Assembly: GCF_963678635.1 (NCBI RefSeq)
Contig: NC_087066.1
Coordinates: forward strand, 62,052,054 to 62,116,053
DNA from: Symsagittifera roscoffensis
Taxonomy: Eukaryota; Xenacoelomorpha; Acoela; Convolutidae
DNA: 64,000 nucleotides
Reading direction: 5' to 3'
The position numbers were made by a program, and so were the translations under genes. The notes beneath the pieces were generated by a model, which saw only the letters and a list, made by a program, of their open reading frames with translations, did not search any database and was not told where the DNA came from. Shown in pieces: positions 54,894-64,000 of the stretch (position 1 is the stretch's first letter; each line of letters opens with the position of its first letter).

Positions 54894-57800
54894 TAATAAG
54901 AAACCAGAGGTTAATAGCATTTGCTGCTCAGCGTTGAAAACTAGTGTTCTACCTTTGAAACTTGGTTTTATTACAAAAAAATATACATCCCTGTAGATGA
55001 CTAGAAAAATTCTACTATGAAAATTTAGTGGTTAAGACAAAGCCATTTGTTTTTGCTTTTCGCATCTGTTGTGTGAAAATTCAGCAAGGGCTAAATTTTG
55101 ACAAAAAATCAAACTTGAAATTCATTTTTTTTAGTAAATTGATTATATGAGCACAGAGTTGAGCTTGTGGGATTTTTTAAATTCAATTTTTTAGTTTTTT
55201 AGTGGAAAAATGCACATTAAACAATTTTCATTGATGGAAACTTTATGATGAGCGTTCTTTAGACTTTTTTTATTCCAAAGTTAGTATCATTCTTTATTCA
55301 AAGTAAGAAAGGTTAGTTCTGTTCTTGATGGAAAATTCTCATCATACAGTTTCCTTCCATGGTAATTGAATTGAAGACTCTATATATGAAATTATTTGAC
55401 AAGCATTTTTATTTTATGGACGTCAACCCGGGATGAGATCAGAAAGAAAATTTGATTCTAGCCAGCGGTCAAAAAAGTTAGTTTTTTACCTTCAACAAAA
55501 TTGAATGTGAAAACCAGGCTTTTTTATAAACAAGCACTAATTGTTCCGACTTTTGATACGAAAGTTACGGAATATTTAGGCTCGGGTGGGTTTTTTTCCT
55601 TCAGAAAAATTTCGACTTTTAATTAGCAATTTTTGACAAACTTTTTAATTTCAATCCAAAAATAATCTTTTCTTGAGCTCAAATTTGAAAAGATATTTGA
55701 CCTGCGATCAGTTTTCGTGAAGTTATGGCGGTTTAAAGATTACCATTTCGGCCAATTTGAAACAACTAACGCGCGATATATTTCGCGCTCTTAACGCTTG
55801 AGCGGAGATTTAATCCGTCTTAGAAATTGTTCCAATTGGTTGAAAGAAGCTTATTTGCCATAATTGATTTGTAAAAGGAGCGAAATTTATTCTTTTGTAC
55901 TTTATATGGCGAGTGGGGGTATGTTTTCACAAAAAATCTCCAACTTTTTTTTATTTCAATTTTTGTTTACAACGTTTTTTTTTCATGTTTTTACTGCTCC
56001 ATAGCCATTACAAGGCAATCGGAACATTCAGAGCTTTATTACGACCATTCTTGTTCTATTTTAAAACATTAGGTCTGCCAAATGAATTGCTAAACTTGCT
56101 CACCAACGCTCAGCAACTTCAAAATAAGGGTAGCAACAACGGATTAACAGACAAAAATCACATTACCTGCCACGTGAACTGACAAAAAGGCACCATACAT
56201 TACGAACGAAAACGCAGATTGGTCCATTTTAAGGCAGTTAAAAGGTATTCAAAAATCAATGTTAGAATACTGCTAAGCTTTTCAAAAAACAGCAGCTGCT
56301 TAGTTCTATATCGAAACATATAAATAGTCGCGTTTTCAATCTCGAATTGTGGGTTTATTCCTATTAACTCTTTAGCAGTTTCTGGGTCCAAAATATGTGA
56401 TTTTTGACTTATTTTATTACATTTTTTGGTCCAAACCTTGAATAGTAACATGAATTTTTCACGATGATTTTCATAAAAAAAGTTTCAAGTTTTTACTGCT
56501 CCATAAACCTTAAAAGGCAGTCGGAACATTCAGGGCTTCGCCTTGATACGAGCAGTCTTGATAAATTTTACATCTGCGTAGTCACTAACTATTGAAAATG
56601 TTTACAGAACACGCTATCATATAAAAGTTTACTGGAATTTCTGATTGTTTTCAGGATGACTGTTTTATCGTTGTTTTGACAAACTGAGCTATTTTGTTTA
56701 TCCGAGGCGAAAATATGTTGGTAAATACACATGTTTTCGATGTCAATTTTTTTAAAGCTACGTTTTTTCCATTCACCACTTTTTTGTGTTTTGATTTGTT
56801 TCTCATGCTGTTGCAAAAGGGATATAATATCTTATGAAAAAGTTTGATATGTGCAACAAGAGAAAAATTGTAATAAACCATTTCTAACCGACCTCGAAGA
56901 TCTCTCACAGAATATCAGCGCTTGTAAGTCGCAAAACAGCAACAAGCTAACAAAAATTTTCCCATGAAAGCAAAAAGTATTATTTTTTGCAATTTTCTAT
57001 ACTTCCCCTTTTTTATAAAGGTTGGTTGTCTTCTCATTTATCACAAAACAAACAACTTAAGTCAGAGCAATCTTGATATGATTATCATTATAATCAAATC
57101 CCATGTTACACTGAAACAACAAATTGGAATTTAAAAAAGTAGATAAACATCTATTGTTTTTATCAAACTTAATTCTGATTGTAGCCCATTTAGAAACAAT
57201 TAAAATGGATTTTTCTCACTCTATATTTTGCGACATGCCATTTTTGCGAGAATGATTGCGTTTTTAAAATGAGTAAGGCGAAAATTTTGAAAAACGAGTG
57301 TACGGCCTACTCAATTTGTAAACCTAAATTTTCTCAAATTGCAAAACGATTCCGTTGACCTCTGCTCCTTGCGTTGCTTGCCCTTTTGAACCCCTCCCCC
57401 TCAACCACGTTTGAACCGGCACCGGAACCACCCCTCTCCAAAAATGCTGCATTTCGGCATAAATGAAGAACAAAACACCTCGGCTGGAAACTAATGAGTG
57501 CTTTAATTGCTGCTCGATCTCTTTTCGTTTAAAGAGCTCGGGACTAACTTGCGGTGTCAATTTTCTTCAAGAATTTTTGTCATCAACAGTTTTATCGAAA
57601 CCTGTCGATTGGCCGATATAAAAGTTTGCAGAGTAAATGGATTAGTAAAATGAATACTATCCTTGTTTAAAAGTGGTAACCGTTTATAGCAATTAGCTAT
57701 TATTTGTACTGGAGAAAAAATTTCGGACAATAGATAGGCCAGGCAACATTGCCATTGGTCTCTAAAGAGGTATACTACCTCAGAACATAGCCGAATAATA

Positions 57801-58954
57801 GTGGGCTTTCAAGTGACAGCATAATTGTTTTCATAATGTTCATAATGAGTTTATTTTCGCTCTAGAATTGATGTATGCTCTTTCTTAGAAGAATCAAATC
57901 GGCTTTTTGTAGCATTTAAAAACTATTAAACAGAATGCAATCTAGTTTGGTTCCTGGATGAGCTTCGTAGTCTTTTTGACCTGGTTCGAAAAGAAGGCTT
58001 GCACCAGAGTTTTACTATGCATCATGAAAGCTTTGTGGTTCACCGGCTTTATGATAAGTGTTTTTGCTGAACGAGATATTTGTCGTTAAGCCCGTATCCA
58101 TATCAAGACCTTGTTTTTTGTTATGAACAGACGCTATTTCTGTGTGAGATGACAATATTATGATGAACATGAAAGCTTGTGATTTATGTAGAATTCTTAG
58201 CAACAAACGTTGAGTCTTCATTGCTCGGGAATCACGAATAGATGCAGCAGTGCGATCTTTGATAATTTAACAACTGTACTCCTTTTAACCACTCTTAAAT
58301 CAATCAAACTTACTAAGTACAGTAAAGATACAATGAGTAGGTTCTTTCTAAGTATAAGCGAACGAATCGAAAGATGCAGTGTTACATCCAATGGCCAACG
58401 CTGGACATACCAAAAAAATATATTTTGGTGATTATTGACGCTCCCATCTTTCAGAGTTACAGACAGACTAAAATTCTGTAAAAAATCTCAGTAGCGTTTG
58501 ATAGGATCCATGAGCGGTCATCATTTTTGTTGAGATTTTTGCCGTCTACTTTGCATTCATAAACCTTGGTTATGACTTTCGAGTTCAATTTAAAAGGGAT
58601 ATTTATTTTCTTGTGTAGCATAGATTAACGTTACTTCGTTTGGCAGCGTTTTTACAGGATGATGCATGCAATTTGATGTCTGTTGTTATAGATTTTGACG
58701 TGCGACAAGGCGGCCACTTGCAACAAAACTATCACAGAATTACAGCATTGGCTTAGGAAATGCGTGACACATAATTCACTTATGTGCTATAGTTCCTCTG
58801 ATATAGAGTAATATCAGTGATTGACACTTTGATGTTTTCTAGTTGAATATCTTGGGGTGCTCAACTTTGTGGAGCAATTTTTTTTTTATTAGACGTCAAG
58901 AAGCGACAACCGGAATGTGAAGTTTTTCATTTGTTAGCAGTATCCGCTTAATTA

Positions 58955-59214
58955 TTATGCTTTTTGATCAAAAGCACTTTGATCTTTTGTATCTATTTTA
59001 GTAAGAGAGACAAGCCTACTGAGTAAGTTTTCAGAAAATTCAACTTTGTGGTCGTTGTCGCATAGAACAAACAGTTTTTTAACAGACTAAGCTGGAGGAG
59101 TGAGAGAGACGAGTTGTACTGGCTTGAAGCAAATACAACTAGTGTGGCGGATGAAGGATCAAAATCCACTAATTCTCCTTGTTTCAATTCAATGTTTTTA
59201 GGGGTCCCAGCCAT
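58955..59214 (-). CDS. Possible two-exon small gene, right arm
   Basis: Mirror copy of 47,111-47,370, with the same ATG, the same candidate 50-bp intron (59,136-59,087) and the same second frame and stop. No difference that would break it was seen. Function unknown. Confidence 0.3.
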
Positions 59215-59639
59215 TAGCTAGAAAAATGAGAAGTCTGTGATTTGTTTTTTTTTTCAATCTGGGATTTTTAAAAGCGGGAGAGAAGAAATAAATAAGACGA
59301 ATGACAAATTTTTGAAGAGCTGAATTTGTTGCTTGAAAAAAGCACAAAGAGGAAAAAACTTTATTTTCAGATGAAGATACCTTTCTCAAAGGCTTTTTTT
59401 GCTCTTGAGCGAATTTGCGCTCTTATTTTCTGTTTGATTTGACACTTGTTGTCAAATAATCTAATCAGATATCATTGATCAACTGAGGACACATCATCTT
59501 GGTATTTCTTGCAACATTTGATTGTAACTAGCAAGCCCGCCTCCAATAATCAACTGGCTCGCAAAAAAATAGTTGTTGCTTTGATCAACCTATCCAAGCA
59601 AAAAAACTATGAACAGTTTCATGTTAAGCCATATCGTAA

Positions 59640-62600
59640 ATCAGTTTGAAAAACTTAAGGTTTCATAGAACGAATCAGTTCTCGAAAGATTGAAGTTAAT
59701 CTTATCAAGGTATTCAAGCTATGAAACTTTGAAGAATTTCAAGTTGTTTTAGAGAGCGAATCGGTTTCAAAAAAGTAAAGTTTTTCTAGAAAACATAAGT
59801 TATTGCATAGACTGACTTGGTTCACGAAAAGTATAACTTTGTTGAAACAAACTATTGAGCTATGACATTTTGAATTGTTTCCAGTTATTTCATAAACCAA
59901 ATCAGTACGAGAAAAACTAAAAATTTTCCAAGAAAGTTGATAAAATTTGAATTCATTCAAGTTATTTCGTAGATCGAATCGGTTCGCAAAAAGTTTAATT
60001 TTTTGTATGCAAAGTCTCACGCTACATTGAAACACTTCGCGTAATATCATACATTGAATCATTTCGCAAAAAACTTTAAGTTTTCGAAGCAAGCTATTCA
60101 AGCTATGAAACTTCAAAGTATTGCAAGTTATTTCGTGAACTAAATCGACTCGCAAAAAAATTAAAGTGTTTCTAAGCAAGCTTTAATAGCTATGCAATTT
60201 TGAAATATTTCGAGCTTGTTCAAAAACCGGTTCATCTCGATGAATTTTTTTCGAAGCAAGCCAATCAAGCTATGAAACTTTGAAAAACTGCAAGTTATTT
60301 TGTGGACTAAATCGGTTCGCGAAAAGCATAAACTTTTTCTAAAGCATTTAAAACCATGAACTTTTGATTTAATTCAGTTTATTTCATAGACTGAATCAAT
60401 CCGCGAAAACTGTAAATTTTTCTCAGCAAGATTTTAGAGCTATGAAATTTTGAATTATTACAAGTTATTTCATAGGCTAAATCGGAATCGGACCGCAAAA
60501 AGCTGTGGGTTTTTTAAACAAGCTTTTAAAGCTATGAACTTTTGAAACATTTCAATTCGTTTCATAGACTGAATCGGGTCGCAAAAAGCTTAGGGTTTTC
60601 TATGCAAAATATTCCAGCTATGAAACTTTGACCATTTTCAGGTTATTTTGTAAACCGAATCCGTTCGCGAAAAATTGAAGTTTTTCTAAGCAAGCTATTA
60701 GCGCTCTGCAAATTTGAAGTTTTCAAATCAGTTCATAAATCGAATGATTCCGAGAAAAGCTTTTAAATTTTCGAAGCAAGCTTATCACGCTATGAAACTT
60801 TGAGATATTGTAAAATATTTCGTGGACTAAATTGCTTGAGGAAAAGTTTGAAGTTTTTCTAAGCAAGCTTTTAAAGCTATGGAACGGTTAAAAATTTCCA
60901 TTTAATTCATAGACCGGATCAATTTGCAGATAATTCAAGTTTTTTTAAAGCAAGGCTTAAGGCAATGAAAATTCATAAATTGAATCAATTCGCCAAAAAT
61001 TTAAATTTTCTAAGCCAGATTTTTTGGCCAAAAATTTTGAAATACTTCAAGTTATTCAAGTAATCGAATCAATTTGCAAAAAACTTCATTTGTTCCTAGA
61101 AAGCTTTTAAATATCTGAAATTTTGAATTCTTTCTGATTTTTTCCTAGACTGAACCGGTTCACGAAAAGCTTAAATTTTTCGAAGCGCTCTTGTCAAATT
61201 ATGAAACTCTGAAGTGTTTCAAATATTTTCATAGATAGAATCAGTTGGCGAAAAGTGTAAAATTTCTAAGCAAACTTTTAAAGCTATGAAATTTTGAATT
61301 ATTACAAGTTTTTTCAGAGACTGAATATTGAATAGACTGACTTGGTTCACGAAAATTTTGTTGAAACAAACTTTTGAGCTATGACACTTTGAATTGTTTC
61401 CAGTTATTTCATAAACCAAATCAGTACGAGAAAAACTAAAAATTTTCCAAGAAAGTTGATAAAATTTGAATTCATTCAAGTTATTTCGTAGATCGAATCG
61501 GTTCGCAAAAAGTTTAATTTTTTGTATGCAAAGTCTCACGCTACATTGAAACACTTCGCGTAATATCATACATTGAATCATTTCGCAAAAAACTTTAAGT
61601 TTTCGAAGCAAGCTATTCACGCTATGAAACTTCAAAGTATTGCAAGTTATTTCGTGAACTAAATCGACTCGCAAGAAAATTAAAGTGTTTCTAAGCAAGC
61701 TTTAATAGCTATGCAATTTTGCAATATTTCGAGCTTGTTCAAAAACCGGTTCATCTCGATGAATTTTTTTCGAAGCAAGCCAATCAAGCTATGAAACTTT
61801 GAAAAACTGCAAGTTATTTTGTGGACTAAATCGGTTCGCGAAAAGCATAAACTTTTTCTAAAGCATTTAAAACCATGAACTTTTGATTTAATTCAGTTTA
61901 TTTCATAGGCTAAATCGGAATCGCGTCGCAAAAAGCTTAGGGTTTTCTATGCAAAATATTCCAGCTATGAAACTTTGACCATTTTCAGGTTATTTTGTAA
62001 ACCGAATCCGTTCGCGAAAAATTGATTAGAGCTCTGCAACTTTGAAGTTTTCAAAACAGTTCATAAAACGAATGATTCCGAGAAAAGCTTTAAGTTTTTC
62101 GAAGCAAGCATATCACGCTATGAAACTTTGAGATATTGTAAGTTATTTCGTGGACTAAATTGTTTCAGGAAAAGTTTGAAGTTTTTCTAAGCAAGCTTTT
62201 AAAGCTATGGAACGGTTAAAAATTTCCATTTAATTCATAGACCGGATCAATTTGCAGATAATTTAAATTTTCTGCATAGCTTAAGGCTATGAAACTTCAT
62301 AAATTGAATCAGTTTGCCAAAAATTTAAATTTACTATGCCAGATTTTTAGACCAAAAATTTTAAAATACTTCAAGTTATTTAAGTAACCAAATCAATTTG
62401 CAAAAAACTTCATTCATTCTTAGCAAGCTTTTAAACATCTGAAACTTCGAATTATTTCTGATTTTTTCATAGACTTAACCGGTTCGCAAAAAGCTTAAGT
62501 TTTTTGAAGCGCTCTTGTCAAATTATGAAGCTCTGAAATACTTCAAGTATTTTCATAGATTGAATCGGTTGGCGAAAAGTGTAAATTTTCTAAGCAATCT

Positions 62601-64000
62601 TTTAAAGCTATCAAATTTTGAATAATTACAAGTTTTTTCAGAGACTGAATCAGTTGGCTAAAAGCTTCAAGTTTTCTAAGCAAGGTATTGAAGCTATATC
62701 ATACATTGAATCATTTCGCAAAAAACTTTAAGTTTTCGAAGCAAGCTATTCACGCTATGAAACTTCAAAGTATTGCAAGTTATTTCGTGAACCAAATCGA
62801 CTCGCAAAAAAATTAAAGTGTTTCTAAGCAAGCTTTAATAGCAATGCAATTTTGAAATATTTCGAGCTTGTTCAAAAACCGGTTCATCTCGATGAATTTT
62901 TTTCGAAGCAAGCCAATCAAGCTATGAAACTTTGAAAAACTGCAAGTTATTTTGTGGACTAAATCGGTTCGCGAAAAGCATAAACTTTTCCAAAGCATTT
63001 AAAACCATGAACTTTTGATTTAATTCAGTTTATTTCATAGACTGAATCGGTCCGCGAAAACTGTAAATTTTTCTCAGCAAGATTTTAGAGCTATGAAATT
63101 TTGAATTATTACAAGTTAGCGCTCTGCAAATTTGAAGTTTTTAAATCAGTTCATAAATCGAATGATTCCGAGAAAAGCTTTTAAGTTTTCGAAGCAAGCT
63201 TATCACGCTATGAAACTTTGAGATATTGTAAATTATTTCGTGGACTAAATTGCTTGAGGAAAAGTTTGAAGTTTTTCTAAGCAAGCTTTTAAAGCTATGG
63301 AACGGTTAAAAACTTCCATTTAATTCATAGACCGGATCAATTTGCAGATAATTCAAGTTTTTTTAAAGCAAGGCTTAAGGCTATGAAACTTCATAAATTG
63401 AATCAGTTCGCCAAAAATTTAAATTTTCTAAGCCAGATTTTTTGGCCAAAAATTTTGAAATACTTCAAGTTATTCAAGTAATCGAATCAATTTGCAAAAA
63501 ACTTCATTTGTTCTTAGAAAGCTTTTAAATATCTGAAATTTTGAATTCTTTCTGATTTTTTCCTAGACTGAACCGGTTCACGAAAAGCTTAAATTTTTTG
63601 AAGCGCTCTTGTTAAATTATGAAACTCTGAAGTGTTTCAAATATTTTCATAGATTGAATCAGTTGGCGAAAAGTGTAAAATTTCTAAGCAAACTTTTAAA
63701 GCTATGAAATTTTGAATTATTACAAGTTTTTTCAGAGACTGAATATTGAATAGACTGACTTGGTTCACGAAAATTTTGTTGAAACAAACTTTTGAGCTAT
63801 GACACTTTGAATTGTTTCCAGTTATTTCATAAACCAAATCAGTACGAGAAAAACTAAAAATTTTCCAGGAAAGTTGATAAAATTTGAATTCATTCAAGTT
63901 ATTTCGTAGATCGAATCGGTTCGCAAAAGTTTAATTTTTTGTATGCAAAGTCTCACGCTACATTGAAACACTTCGCGTAATATCATACATTGAATCATTT
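59640..64000 (-). repeat. AT-rich satellite with higher-order repeats, right block
   Basis: Reverse complement of the left satellite. The marker block recurs at 60,179, 61,698 and about 62,826 (minus orientation), pairing with left blocks 46,147, 44,628 and 41,884. The left block at 43,110 has no partner, so this side is one higher-order unit shorter up to that point. The satellite continues past the window end. Confidence 0.93.

Larger units (their letters stand above)
53713..59640. other. Non-satellite part of right palindrome arm
   Basis: Reverse complement of 46.7-52.78 kb. It keeps the small gene candidate (59,214-58,955), the coding-like segments near 57.6-57.8 and 56.2-56.45 kb, and exon B (54,227-54,366). 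It also holds a 68-residue frame, 58,221-58,015 (minus), with a hydrophobic N-terminus that lost its ATG in the left arm. No further genes are supported. Confidence 0.5.
42300..64000. repeat. Giant inverted repeat (palindrome), arms at least 10 kb
   Basis: Sequence 42.3-52.78 kb recurs in reverse complement at 53.71-64.0 kb. Paired landmarks sum to about 106,325 in the outer part (for example 46,147 with 60,179) and 106,500 near the centre. The spacer 52,785-53,712 includes a 200-N gap. Arms are similar (roughly 95% by eye) but differ by a 180-bp insertion (left), a 53-bp deletion (right), a swapped segment near 51.6-51.8/54.6-54.9 kb and one satellite higher-order unit. The right arm runs off the window. 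Confidence 0.9.

Overview
This is eukaryotic, repeat-dominated DNA with no bacterial-style gene organisation. It most likely comes from an invertebrate animal. The evidence is that all three classic animal LTR-retrotransposon groups are present: BEL/Pao, Ty3/gypsy and Ty1/copia. The few gene-like segments look spliced, with candidate introns down to about 50 bp, and there is a very large AT-rich satellite. I cannot name the species. Nothing here can be defended as an intact host gene; almost every coding stretch is a broken mobile-element gene or a short unassigned exon-like fragment.

Layout. Bases 1-2,125 hold two tandem copies of a 1.1 kb repeat. Bases 2,580-3,860 hold a decayed BEL/Pao gag-pol remnant on the minus strand. 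A 22-bp tandem array (4,236-4,408 and 25,297-25,525) is split by a 20.9 kb minus-strand Ty3/gypsy-like element (4,409-25,296). In transcription order that element has a 5' LTR, a 3 kb leader full of a CCGGAGGGG motif, a very long gag, a protease, an RT, a partly deleted RNase H, an unusual linker, the start of integrase up to a 200-N gap, and a large unrecognised third ORF (ORF3) ahead of the 3' LTR. Between pol and ORF3 lies a block in the opposite orientation (9,726-14,526). It carries a second ORF3 copy, an integrase zinc-binding fragment and a macro-domain-like (ADP-ribose-binding) segment.

A Ty1/copia element with a full 5' LTR and a truncated 3' LTR occupies 25,575-30,722. It abuts an older, unidentified decayed coding stretch (30,740-33,450). 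After that come a GAGCGGTTT-rich array (33,770-34,115) and two head-to-head terminal-inverted-repeat elements (34,398-35,603).

From about 35.6 kb to the end the window is one enormous inverted repeat: satellite (about 86-bp monomers in higher-order units near 1.5 kb), then about 6 kb of non-satellite sequence, a centre containing a 200-N gap, and the same sequence reversed. The arms are similar but not identical. They differ by insertions, deletions and one satellite higher-order unit. They share short exon-like coding segments, including a 140-bp candidate exon that is open in both arms.

The most notable observations are the macro-domain-like segment tied to an LTR retrotransposon, the large ORF3 in the env position, and the giant palindrome. 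Both assembly gaps are exactly 200 N and both lie between inverted copies, so part of the inverted structure may be an assembly or haplotype-joining effect.
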